The notes below the pieces were generated by a model. That model was not told where the DNA came from, did no database searches, and saw only the letters and a list, made by a program, of their open reading frames with translations. A stretch of DNA of 64,000 nucleotides from JAXMCI01 sp046349435 (GTDB lineage Bacteria; Pseudomonadota; Alphaproteobacteria; Dongiales; Dongiaceae): NCBI GenBank assembly GCA_046349435.1, contig JAXMCI010000016.1, forward strand, positions 62,001-126,000, given 5' to 3'. The translations under genes and the position numbers were made by a program. Shown here piece by piece: positions 21,801 to 29,272 of this stretch (within the stretch, counting starts at the first letter, position 1; each line of letters opens with the position of its first letter).

Positions 21801-22054
21801 CCGCGCCGCCGGAGCCCCCGGCCCTGTGCCTGCCCCTGCCCCTGCCCCGGTCGCGGCCGAGCCGCCGGCCGCGGCCGTAGCCTGCCGGTGCCGGACGAGG
21901 CCGCCCTGCCGATCGGCACCGGCCGAGAGCCACGCCGGCAACGGCGGCCGAGGCATGCGCCTGCCCCCGAGCAGCCTGCCGCCGAGGAGCCGGCGAGCCT
22001 GCGCTGCCGCTCGGCCCGCCGCGCCGCGGCTGGTGGAAGCGCCTGGTCGAGTAG
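18857..22054 (+). CDS. rne: Ribonuclease E (frame shifted in low-complexity parts)
   Basis: This is the endoribonuclease that scaffolds the RNA degradosome. ATG 18857 opens an S1 domain (NIYLAKVTRVEPSLQAAFVDYG) interrupted by a ~190-residue acidic insertion, as usual in this class. RRYKIQEVIKRRQIMLVQV then resumes S1. The intact stretch 19693-21110 carries the catalytic core: VAIDVNSG and VIDFIDM supply the metal-binding aspartates, and CKHCRGTG supplies the zinc-link cysteines. The C-terminal half is Ala/Arg/Glu-rich and ends in the conserved RRGWWKRLVE with TAG at 22052-22054. Shifts near 19,305, 19,480 and 21,110, plus more in the tail, break the frame. Because rne is normally essential, these look like errors. 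Confidence 0.93.
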
Positions 22055-22065
22055 CCCGAAGATCG

Positions 22066-22093
22066 ACCCTCTCCCGCGTCTGCGGGAGAGGGT
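22066..22093. terminator. Bidirectional hairpin between rne and the aminotransferase gene
   Basis: A perfect 12-bp stem (ACCCTCTCCCGC / GCGGGAGAGGGT) with a 4-base loop lies exactly between two convergent stop codons. There is no T tract. It is one of a family of similar palindromes (also near 55,583, 58,190 and 61,246) and probably ends both transcripts. Confidence 0.65.
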
Positions 22094-22094
22094 G

Positions 22095-23240
22095 CTACCG
22101 CCGCCAGGCGATCAGGCGGCGGGCGGCCTCGGCCATGTCGGCGGCGGTGCCGGCGAAGGAGAAGCGGAGGTGGCGGTGGCCGCGCTCCGGGTCGAAGTCG
22201 AGGCCCGGGGTGGCGGCGACCCCGGTCTCGGCCAGCATGCGGCGGCAGAATTCCGCGCTGTCGTTGGTCAGGCGCGAGACGTCGGCATAGAGGTAGAAGG
22301 CGCCGTCCGGCGGGGCGAAGCTGTCGAAGCCGGCGCGCGGCAGCTCGTCCAGCAGCAGGTCGCGGTTGGCCCGGTAGCGCGCGACGTTGGCGTCGAGCTC
22401 GGCCCGGCAGTCGAAGACCGGCAGCGCCGCCAGCTGCGGCAGGGTCGGCGGCGCGATGAACAGGTTCTGCGCCAGCCGCTCGATCGGGCGCAGCAGGTCG
22501 GCCGGCACCACCATCCAGCCGAGCCGCCAGCCGGTCATCGAGAAATATTTCGAGAAGCTGTTGATCACCACCGCGTCGTCGGCGAAGGCGGCGGCCGTCT
22601 CGGCGGTCTCGCCATAGGTGATGCCGTGATAGATCTCGTCCGAGACGAAGCGGATGCCGCGCGCCCGGCAATGGGCGTGGAGCGCCCGGAAGGCGGCGGG
22701 CGACAGCATCGAGCCGGTCGGGTTGGCCGGGCTGGCGACGATCAGCCCGTCCAGCGGGCCGGCGGCGTCGAGCAGCGCCGGGGTCGGCTGGAAGTGCTCG
22801 GCCGGCCCGGCCGGCAGCGACACCGGCTCGACGCCGAGCGCGGCCAGGATGTTGCGGTAGGCGGGATAGCCGGGCGCGGCCAGGGCGACGCGGTCGCCGG
22901 GATCGAACGCCGCGAGGAAGCTGAGCAGGAATCCCGCCGAGGAGCCGGTGGTCACGACGACCCGGTCCTCGTCCACCGCGACGCCGTAGAAGTCGCGGTA
23001 GTGGGCGGCGATGCGGCGGCGCAGCACCGGCACGCCGAGCGCCTCGGTGTAGCCGAGTGGGTCGCCGTCGAGCGCGCGCTTGGCGGCCTCCAGCACCGGG
23101 CGCGGCGCCGGCGTGCCGGGCTGGCCGATCTCGAGATGCAGCACCGCGCCGCCGGCCGCCGCCCGGGCGTTGGCGGCGCGCAGCACCTCCATGACGATGA
23201 AGGGGGCGATGCCGGCGCGCCCGGCGACCTTGAGGGCCAT
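22095..23240 (-). CDS. Class I/II PLP-dependent aminotransferase
   Basis: This 381-residue fold-type I aminotransferase has all family landmarks: LEIGQPGTPAPRPVLEA near the N terminus, GYTEALGVPVLRRRIA, the TGSSAGF cofactor loop, ASPANPTGSMLS, the PLP-contacting SDEIYHGITYG, and the Schiff-base lysine in NSFSKYFSMTGWRLGW, with the substrate-carboxylate Arg in HLRFSFAG at the end. The lengths and motifs resemble aspartate/aromatic-type enzymes (AspC/PatA group). The substrate cannot be fixed. The start at ATG 23240 fits the family's short N terminus. It is downstream of, and co-directional with, the GGT-like gene (18 bp gap), so co-transcription is likely. Confidence 0.88.
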   Translation of the reverse strand: MALKVAGRAGIAPFIVMEVLRAANARAAAGGAVLHLEIGQPGTPAPRPVLEAAKRALDGDPLGYTEALGVPVLRRRIAAHYRDFYGVAVDEDRVVVTTGSSAGFLLSFLAAFDPGDRVALAAPGYPAYRNILAALGVEPVSLPAGPAEHFQPTPALLDAAGPLDGLIVASPANPTGSMLSPAAFRALHAHCRARGIRFVSDEIYHGITYGETAETAAAFADDAVVINSFSKYFSMTGWRLGWMVVPADLLRPIERLAQNLFIAPPTLPQLAALPVFDCRAELDANVARYRANRDLLLDELPRAGFDSFAPPDGAFYLYADVSRLTNDSAEFCRRMLAETGVAATPGLDFDPERGHRHLRFSFAGTAADMAEAARRLIAWRR

Positions 23241-23257
23241 GGCTTCGCGGACGCCCG

Positions 23258-24847
23258 CTACTTGTAGATGATCTGCGACAGCCCGTCGGTGCGCGGATCG
23301 ACCTTAGGCTGGCAGGTCTGCGGCCCCGAGGTGATCGAGCCGGGGCACCACAGCCCGGCCACCCGGCCGATGATGCCGGCCGCCGCGACCGCCTGGCCGC
23401 GCTCGGTCAGGCTCTGCGGCACGGCCGGATCGATGCCGTCCTCGTAGAGCGCCACGTCGGGCATGCCGCCGTGATGCAGCCGCTTGCCGGCGAGCGCCGC
23501 CTCCAGCGTCTCGCCGTCGGCGGCGACGCGCAGCAGGGTGGCGGCCAGCGCGGTCGGGGCGGTCGGCCCGCCCGAGGCGGCGCCGACGAAGTAGGTGGCG
23601 CCGGAGGCCTGGCCGACCAGCATCGTCGGGGTCAGCGAGATGAAGCCGGTGCCGCGGGGATCGGGCGCCGGGGCGAGCAGGATGCCGGTGCCCGGCGCCA
23701 TCCGGCCGGTGCCGAACAGGTCGTTCATGGTGACGTTGCAGACGATCGCGCTGCCCTTGCCGTCGGCCACCAGGAAGCTGGCCGCCCAGGGATTCTCCGG
23801 CCGCTCGACCGGCGGCGGCACCAGGCTGGCGGCCGGGGTCGCCCGATTCGGCTCGTAGCCGACCATCAGCTGCGCCCCGTGCTGGTCGCTGACCAGCTCG
23901 GCCGGCGGCCGGGTCACCGTGCCGTCGGGCTGCATCCAGCCGGCGCGGTCGGCGAAGGCGCGCTTGGCCGCCTCGACGAAGAGGTGGGGCCGCTCCGCGG
24001 CGGCCGTGCCGCGGTAGTTCACCCCGGCGGTCAGCGCCGCCATCATCTCGCCGAAGACGATGCCGCCCGGGGTCGGCACCAGCACCAGCGTCTGGTCGCC
24101 ATAGGCCAGCCGCAGCGGCGGGTAGAACTGCGGCAGGGTGTTGCGCAGGTCGTCGATGGTCAGCGGCGCGCCGATGCTCTGGGCGGCCTGGGCCAGGCGC
24201 TGGCCGAGCGGGCCGCCATAGAGCGCGCCGGCGCCCTGCTGGCGGATCTCGCCGAGGGCGCCGCCCAGCTCGACCTGCTGCAGCGGCTCGCCCTCGTCGC
24301 GGAGCTTGCCGTTCTGGTTGACGAAGACGGCGCGCACCGCGAGGTCGGTCGCCAGCCGGTCGCCGGCGGTCGCCATCTCGCGGGCGAGCGCCCGGCTGGT
24401 CGGCATGCCGAAGCGGGCGAGCTGCTCGGCGGGGCCGAGCAGCTCCTCCCAGCGCTGCCGGCCGTAGCGGGCGTGCAGCGCCGCCATGCCGCGCACCGCG
24501 GCCGGCACCGCCACCCCGCCGCGGGCGGCGGCGCGGGGCAGGAAGTCGAGCACCTCGGTGCGCCGCGACGGGCCGTCATGGACGAGGCAGATGCCGCCGC
24601 CGCCGATCCCGGCCTCCGAGGGCAGGGTCACGGCCAGCGTGAAGTAGAGCGCCACCGCCGCGTCGGCCGTGGTGCCGCCGTTGGTCAGCACCTCCCGCGC
24701 GACGATCGCCGCGCGCGGCTCGTCGGCCGTCACCGCGCCGATGATGTCGCCGGTCTTCGGGCCGGATTCGCCGCCGAACAGGGCGGCGGGCCCGGAATTG
24801 GGGCCGCAGCCGGCCAGCAGCAGGGCGAGAGCCGCGCCGGCCCGCAT
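23258..24847 (-). CDS. Gamma-glutamyltransferase-like lipoprotein, probably inactive
   Basis: This 529-residue protein has the gamma-glutamyltransferase fold (NGGTTADAAVALYFTLAVTLP, GIGGGGICLVHD, GTGRMAPGTGILL). I start it at ATG 24847 because MRAGAALALLLAGC is a lipobox signal and the longer frame would run into the divergent protease gene. The usual threonine nucleophile lies just before HYSVVD in Escherichia coli Ggt. The aligned positions here are Ala355-Ala356 (PWAASFLVADGKG), so self-cleavage and catalysis should fail. The DFRE substrate-carboxylate arginine also reads DFLP. It is probably a membrane-anchored binding or structural pseudo-enzyme. It is divergent from the M48-TPR gene (61 bp). 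Confidence 0.85.
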   Translation of the reverse strand: MRAGAALALLLAGCGPNSGPAALFGGESGPKTGDIIGAVTADEPRAAIVAREVLTNGGTTADAAVALYFTLAVTLPSEAGIGGGGICLVHDGPSRRTEVLDFLPRAAARGGVAVPAAVRGMAALHARYGRQRWEELLGPAEQLARFGMPTSRALAREMATAGDRLATDLAVRAVFVNQNGKLRDEGEPLQQVELGGALGEIRQQGAGALYGGPLGQRLAQAAQSIGAPLTIDDLRNTLPQFYPPLRLAYGDQTLVLVPTPGGIVFGEMMAALTAGVNYRGTAAAERPHLFVEAAKRAFADRAGWMQPDGTVTRPPAELVSDQHGAQLMVGYEPNRATPAASLVPPPVERPENPWAASFLVADGKGSAIVCNVTMNDLFGTGRMAPGTGILLAPAPDPRGTGFISLTPTMLVGQASGATYFVGAASGGPTAPTALAATLLRVAADGETLEAALAGKRLHHGGMPDVALYEDGIDPAVPQSLTERGQAVAAAGIIGRVAGLWCPGSITSGPQTCQPKVDPRTDGLSQIIYK

Positions 24848-24908
24848 CGCCCCGCGGCGTCGCAGCAGTTGACTCGACCGGCGGCCGCTCCCAGTTTCCG
24901 GAGCAACC
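24848..24908. promoter_or_regulatory. Short divergent promoter region
   Basis: 61 bp separate the divergent GGT-like and M48 protease genes, so both promoters must overlap here or lie within the coding sequences. No clear -35/-10 boxes were found in this GC-rich stretch. Confidence 0.35.
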
Positions 24909-26279
24909 ATGTCCTTCGCGCGCGTCTTCAACCGATTCGTCTCCCTCGGGGCGAGCCTCGCCCTGCTCGGGGCGCCGGCCCTGGCGTCGGCCGCCGCGGA
25001 CGACCGGCCCTCCTTCATCCGCGATGCCGAGATCGAAGCTACCATCCGGGCCTATGCCACGCCACTCTTCGAGGCGGCGGATCTCGCCCCGGACGACGTC
25101 CAGGTGCACCTGATCAACGACGACCAGATCAACGCCTTCGTCGCCGGCGGGCAGAACCTGTTCATGTATACCGGCCTGCTGACCAGGACCGACAACGCCA
25201 ACCAGGTGATCGGCGTCATCGCGCACGAGACCGGCCATATCCGCGGCGGCCATCTCGCGCGCATGCAGCAGGAGCTGGAGAACGCGATGATCGAGTCGCT
25301 GGCGGCGATGGTGCTCGGCATCGGCGCCGCGGTGGCGAGCGGCCAGCCGGGCGTCGCGACGACGGCGATCGGCGCCGGGACGGACATGGCGCGGCGCAAC
25401 CTGCTGAGCTACTCGCGGACCCAGGAGGCCTCGGCCGACCACGCCGCCATGGAGTTCCTCGACAGGACCGGGCAGTCGACCCGCGGCCTGCTCGACTTCA
25501 TGCGCAAGCTGGAAACCCAGGAGCTGATCCTGAGCGGCCACCAGGATCCCTACGTGCTGACCCATCCGCTGACCCAGGCGCGCATCGACGCGCTGGAGGA
25601 GCATGTCGCGCATTCGGCAATGAGCGACGCCAGGGAGCCGGCCGAGCTCGAGGTCATGCACCAGCGCATGAAGGCCAAGCTGGTCGGCTTCCTGAAGCCG
25701 CTGGGCGAGGTGCTGCGCCAATATCCGGAGAAGGACACGAGCCTGGCGGGGCGCTATGCCCGCTGCATCGCCTATTACCGCATCGCCAATCTCGGCAAGG
25801 CGCTGCCGATGATCGACGCGCTGCTCAAGGAGCATCCCGACGACCCCTACTTCCTCGAGCTCAAGGGCCAGATGCTGTTCGAGAACGGCCGGCTGGCCGA
25901 GGCGCTGCCGAACTACCGCCGGGCGATGCAGCTGAAGCCCGATTCCGCGCTGCTCCGCCTCGAGCTGGCGCAGATCGAGATCGAGCTGAACCGGCCGGAG
26001 CTCGACAAGGACGCGCTGGTCCAGCTGCGCGAGGTGACGCGCAAGGAGACCCGCAACGCCGAGGCCTGGCGGCTGCTCGCCATCGCCTATGGCCGCGGCG
26101 GCCAGCTCGCCGACGCCGCGCTGTCGCTGGCCGAGCAGGCGAGCGCGCTCGGCCAGCGCAAGGAGGCGCGCCTGCAGGCCGACCGGGCGATGAAGCAGCT
26201 GGCCTACGGCTCCCCCGGCTATCTGCGCGCCCAGGACATCCTCAACGAGAACAAGCGCAAGGACGACGAGCAGCCCTAG
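24909..26279 (+). CDS. M48 metalloprotease with TPR repeats (BepA/YfgC-like)
   Basis: This periplasmic zinc protease has 456 residues: a signal peptide (FVSLGASLALLGAPALASA), an M48 domain with HETGH at 106-110, and the third ligand in the EASADHAAMEFLDR segment. From ~280 on, a TPR array begins (YYRIANLGKALPMIDALLKEHPDDPYFLELKGQMLFENGRLAEAL). BepA-type proteins help assemble and degrade outer-membrane beta-barrel proteins such as LptD. The hydrophobic AAMVLGIGAAVASG after the active site is typical of the family. It starts at ATG 24909. The gene is intact, unlike its neighbours upstream of 22 kb. Confidence 0.9.
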   Translation: MSFARVFNRFVSLGASLALLGAPALASAAADDRPSFIRDAEIEATIRAYATPLFEAADLAPDDVQVHLINDDQINAFVAGGQNLFMYTGLLTRTDNANQVIGVIAHETGHIRGGHLARMQQELENAMIESLAAMVLGIGAAVASGQPGVATTAIGAGTDMARRNLLSYSRTQEASADHAAMEFLDRTGQSTRGLLDFMRKLETQELILSGHQDPYVLTHPLTQARIDALEEHVAHSAMSDAREPAELEVMHQRMKAKLVGFLKPLGEVLRQYPEKDTSLAGRYARCIAYYRIANLGKALPMIDALLKEHPDDPYFLELKGQMLFENGRLAEALPNYRRAMQLKPDSALLRLELAQIEIELNRPELDKDALVQLREVTRKETRNAEAWRLLAIAYGRGGQLADAALSLAEQASALGQRKEARLQADRAMKQLAYGSPGYLRAQDILNENKRKDDEQP

Positions 26280-26761
26280 GCAGGGTGTCGTAGCTGGCGA
26301 CACGGACTTGCCGTGCGCCCGCCGCGGCGCCTCCTCTGCAGGCGGGCGCTGGCGCGGGGAGAGGCCGCAAGATTGCTGGCACGCGGAGGCGCGGAGGACG
26401 CGGAGGGGGCAGCGGCGCGGCCGTGCCGACCTCGCCCGCTCAGGACCTTCGAGCAGGCTCAGCCTCACGAGCTTGTCGAAGGATGGCAGGGCGCGATCTC
26501 TCCAAGGCCGCATTCTCTTGATTTCGCGCCTTCGCCCGCCGCGGCACCTCCTCGGCGGCTCCGCGCCTCCGCGTGCGAAATCGCGGCCTCGCCGCCGCGG
26601 CGGCGCCAGCCGGCGGATCTCCCGACCCGTGGACAACCCCCCGGACCCGGCAGCCGGAGCGGCCGGGAGGACAACTCCGCGTGAGGCCGTTGTGCGGCGG
26701 CCGTGGCTGGTGGATAGTCGCGCGCAAAGCGCAGCCTCGCGCCAAACCAAGGAGCGTTTTC
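26280..26761. repeat. 480-bp intergenic region filled with degenerate dispersed repeats
   Basis: No gene is supported here. The stretch contains words shared with 2700-2850 (CGGCCGTGCCGACCTCG at 26418-26434; GAGCTTGTCGAAGGATGG at 26469-26486) and a CTCCGCGCCTCCGCGTGCGA-type word resembling 16250-16280. The last ~60 bp before ATG 26762 presumably carry the dsbA-like promoter. Confidence 0.6.
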
Positions 26762-27517
26762 ATGATGCGATCGATGCGGCTGGCGGCCGCCCTGGCCCTC
26801 GGCGTCGCGGCGGCCGGCTTCGCCGGACTGCCGGCGCGGGCCGCCGACCCGGCGCTGTCCCCGGCGCAGACCGAGGCGATCAACAAGCTGGTGCATGACT
26901 ACATCGTCGCGCACCCCGAGGTGCTGGTGGAGTCGCTGAAGTCGCTCGACGCGCGCGAGCAGGCGAACAGCGAGGCCGAGCGGCAGAAGGTGCTGACCGA
27001 GCGCAAGGCCGACCTGTTCCAGGATCCCGGCACGCCGGTCGGCGGCAACCCGAACGGCAGCGTCACCATCGTCGAGTTCTTCGACTTCCGCTGCCCCTAT
27101 TGCAAGGCGATGATCGCCGACCTCAACGACCTGATCAAGGCGGACGGCAACATCCGCTTCGTCTACAAGGACTTCCCGATCCTCGGGCCGGCCTCGCAGT
27201 TCGCCGCCAAGGCGGCGCTGGCGGCCAACCTGCAGGGCAAGTACGTGCCGCTGCACGACGCGCTGATGGCCTACAAGGGCCAGCTCGACGACGACACGGT
27301 GCTGCAGCTGGCCGCCAAGGCCGGCATCGACGTCGCCCGCATGAAGGCCGACATGGACAAGCCGGAGATCGCCCAGCAGATCGCCAAGAACCTCGAGCTC
27401 GCCTCGGCGCTGCATCTCGGCGGCACGCCGGGCTTCGTGATCGGCGGCGCGGTGATCGACGGGGCGGTGCCGATCGCCAAGATGAAGGAGATGGTGGAAG
27501 CGGCCCGCAAGGGCTGA
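26762..27517 (+). CDS. DsbA-family thiol:disulfide oxidoreductase
   Basis: This exported thioredoxin-fold protein of 251 residues starts at ATG 26762, which places a good signal peptide first (MRLAAALALGVAAAGFAGLPARA). A helical N-terminal region (~30-80) follows, then the redox centre FFDFRCPYCK (CPYC near residues 110-113) and the cis-proline loop GGTPGFVIGG. This layout, with helices before the CPYC, matches the Com1/DsbA-like periplasmic proteins of alphaproteobacteria that form or isomerise disulfides. An SDR gene follows 6 bp after the stop and is probably co-transcribed. Confidence 0.9.
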   Translation: MMRSMRLAAALALGVAAAGFAGLPARAADPALSPAQTEAINKLVHDYIVAHPEVLVESLKSLDAREQANSEAERQKVLTERKADLFQDPGTPVGGNPNGSVTIVEFFDFRCPYCKAMIADLNDLIKADGNIRFVYKDFPILGPASQFAAKAALAANLQGKYVPLHDALMAYKGQLDDDTVLQLAAKAGIDVARMKADMDKPEIAQQIAKNLELASALHLGGTPGFVIGGAVIDGAVPIAKMKEMVEAARKG

Positions 27518-27523
27518 GCGGCG

Positions 27524-28282
27524 ATGACGCGGCTGGCCGGCAAGGCGGCCATCGTCACCGGCAGCGCGCGCGGCATCGGCCGGGCCGTCGCGTTGCGCTT
27601 CGCCGCCGAGGGCGCGCGCGTCGCGGTCAACGCGGTGGCGAGCCGCGACAAGGCCGAGGCGGTGGCGGCCGAGATCCGCGCCCGGGGCGGCGAGGCGATC
27701 GTCGCCATGGCCGATGTCGGCCGGCGCGACGAGGCCCGCCGCATGGTCGAGGCGACGATCGCCGCCTTCGGCCAGGTCGACATCCTGGTGAGCAACGCCG
27801 GCATCGTCATCGACAAGCCCTTCATCGAGAGCACCGACGAGGACTGGGACCGCGCCATCGACAGCAACCTGCGCGGCTTCTTCAACGTCAGCCAGGCGGT
27901 GCTGCCGCACATGATGGAGCGGCGCTACGGCCGGCTCATCGCCACCGGCTCCTGCATCACCGAGGTCGCCGATTTCGGCGGCAACCAGTACTCGGTCTGC
28001 ACGGCGTCGAAGGGCGGCATCGTCATGATGCTGCGGCCGATGGCGGCGGAGATGGCGCGCCACGGCATCACCGTCAACAGCGTCTCGCCCGGCTACATCG
28101 CCACCGAGATGCTGGAGGAGATCGATCCCGCCGGCCTCGAGGAGGCGCTGCGGCTGGTGCCGATGCGGCGCTACGGCAAGCCCGAGGAGATCGCCGCGGC
28201 GATGGCCTTCCTCGCCTCCGACGACGCCGCCTACATCACCGGCCAGACGCTCCGGGTGAACGGCGGGATGTCGATGGGCTGA
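27524..28282 (+). CDS. SDR-family oxidoreductase with Cys at the catalytic Tyr position
   Basis: This 252-residue classical short-chain dehydrogenase has the NAD(P)-binding GSARGIG loop (~14-20), NAG (~90), a catalytic-type Ser in TGSCITE, PGYIATEM and the C-terminal YITGQTLRVNGGMSMG. In the active-site YxxxK motif the tyrosine is replaced: C159-T-A-S-K163 (codon TGC), while YS lies three residues upstream. FabG and gluconate dehydrogenase-like relatives read YTASKGG at this place. The enzyme may be impaired or use another acid. A single A-to-G change would explain it, so a base error is possible. It lies 6 bp behind the dsbA-like gene. Confidence 0.85.
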   Translation: MTRLAGKAAIVTGSARGIGRAVALRFAAEGARVAVNAVASRDKAEAVAAEIRARGGEAIVAMADVGRRDEARRMVEATIAAFGQVDILVSNAGIVIDKPFIESTDEDWDRAIDSNLRGFFNVSQAVLPHMMERRYGRLIATGSCITEVADFGGNQYSVCTASKGGIVMMLRPMAAEMARHGITVNSVSPGYIATEMLEEIDPAGLEEALRLVPMRRYGKPEEIAAAMAFLASDDAAYITGQTLRVNGGMSMG

Positions 28283-28307
28283 GGGCGCGGCGGGGCCGGG
28301 CGCGGCG

Positions 28308-28335
28308 TTGCGCCCCGGCGACGCCATGCTATAAC
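28308..28335 (+). promoter_or_regulatory. Candidate sigma-70 promoter for aroQ-accB-accC
   Basis: TTGCGC (28308-28313) and TATAAC (28330-28335) are separated by 16 bp, 32 bp upstream of the aroQ start, in an otherwise GC-saturated gap. Position and spacing fit a housekeeping promoter for the three-gene operon. Confidence 0.5.
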
Positions 28336-28367
28336 GCCTGCCGGATCGCGGGAGCGAGCGGAGAATC

Positions 28368-28826
28368 GTGGCGGACGCGGGCAAGATCCTCATCCTGAAC
28401 GGCCCCAACCTCAACCTGCTCGGGGTCCGGCAGCCGGAGATCTACGGCCGGGAGACGCTGGCCGACATCGAGCGCGCCTGCATCGAGCGCGGCGCCGGGC
28501 ACGGGCTGGCCGTCACCTTCCGCCAGTCCAACCACGAGGGCGAGCTGGTCGGCTGGATCCAGGAGGCGCGCGGCCGGATGGACGGGATCGTCATCAACCC
28601 CGCCGGCTACACCACCAACTCGGTCGCCATCCTCGACGCGCTGCTGCTGACCGACCTGCCGGTCGTCGAGGTGCATCTGTCGAACATCCACCGGCGCGAG
28701 GCCTTCCGCCAGCACTCGCTGATCAGCCAGGCGGCGCGCGGCGTGATCTGCGGCCTCGGCGCCGCCGGCTACCGGCTGGCGATCGACGCGCTGGCCGAGA
28801 TCGTCGCCACCCAGGGGAAGCGTTAA
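28368..28826 (+). CDS. aroQ: Type II 3-dehydroquinate dehydratase
   Basis: This enzyme removes water from 3-dehydroquinate in the shikimate pathway. The 152 residues match the usual ~150 and show ILNGPNLNLLGVRQPEIYG (with the catalytic Tyr and the lid arginine), RQSNHEGELVGWI, and EVHLSNIHRREAFRQHS. The start codon is GTG at 28368. The stop overlaps the accB start by one base (TAATG), so translation is coupled. aroQ-accB-accC is a conserved proteobacterial gene string. Confidence 0.96.
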   Translation: MADAGKILILNGPNLNLLGVRQPEIYGRETLADIERACIERGAGHGLAVTFRQSNHEGELVGWIQEARGRMDGIVINPAGYTTNSVAILDALLLTDLPVVEVHLSNIHRREAFRQHSLISQAARGVICGLGAAGYRLAIDALAEIVATQGKR

Positions 28827-29269
28827 TGCCGAAGCTAGACGTCGACGCCGCGCTGATTCGCAAGCTGGCCGACCTCTTGAAGGAAACCGGCCTCAACGAG
28901 ATCGAGTACGAGAACGGCGTCCATCGCATCCGGGTCAATCGCGGCGCCGCCGCCGGGTTCGCGGTCGCCGCCCCCGCGCCCGCGCCGGCGCCGGCGGCCC
29001 CCGAGGCCGCCCCGGCGCGCGCCGAGGGACCGCCCGCCGGGGCCGTCACCTCGCCGATGGTCGGCACCGCCTATACCGCGGCGGAGCCGGGCGGCACGCC
29101 GTTCGTCAAGGTCGGCGACAGGGTGCGCAGCGGCCAGACGCTGCTGATCATCGAGGCGATGAAGGTGATGAACCCGATCCCGGCGCCGCGCGACGGCATC
29201 GTCACCGACATCATGGTGGGCGACGGCCGGCCGGTCGAGTTCGGCGAAGTGCTGATGGTGCTGTCCTAG
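28826..29269 (+). CDS. accB: Acetyl-CoA carboxylase biotin carboxyl carrier protein
   Basis: This protein carries the biotin that shuttles CO2 in the first step of fatty-acid synthesis. In 147 residues it has a short helical N terminus (IRKLADLLKETGLNEIEYENG), an Ala/Pro-rich flexible linker (~50-75), and the biotinyl domain (SPMVGTAYTAAEPG ... IIEAMKVMNPIPAP). The lysine of EAMKVMN is biotinylated. It is coupled to aroQ upstream, and accC begins 3 bp after its stop. Confidence 0.97.
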   Translation: MPKLDVDAALIRKLADLLKETGLNEIEYENGVHRIRVNRGAAAGFAVAAPAPAPAPAAPEAAPARAEGPPAGAVTSPMVGTAYTAAEPGGTPFVKVGDRVRSGQTLLIIEAMKVMNPIPAPRDGIVTDIMVGDGRPVEFGEVLMVLS

Positions 29270-29272
29270 GCG

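Noticed and set aside
24848..25045. Longer start for the GGT-like gene
   Set aside because: It would overlap the signal peptide region of the divergent M48 gene; the lipobox start at 24847 is better.
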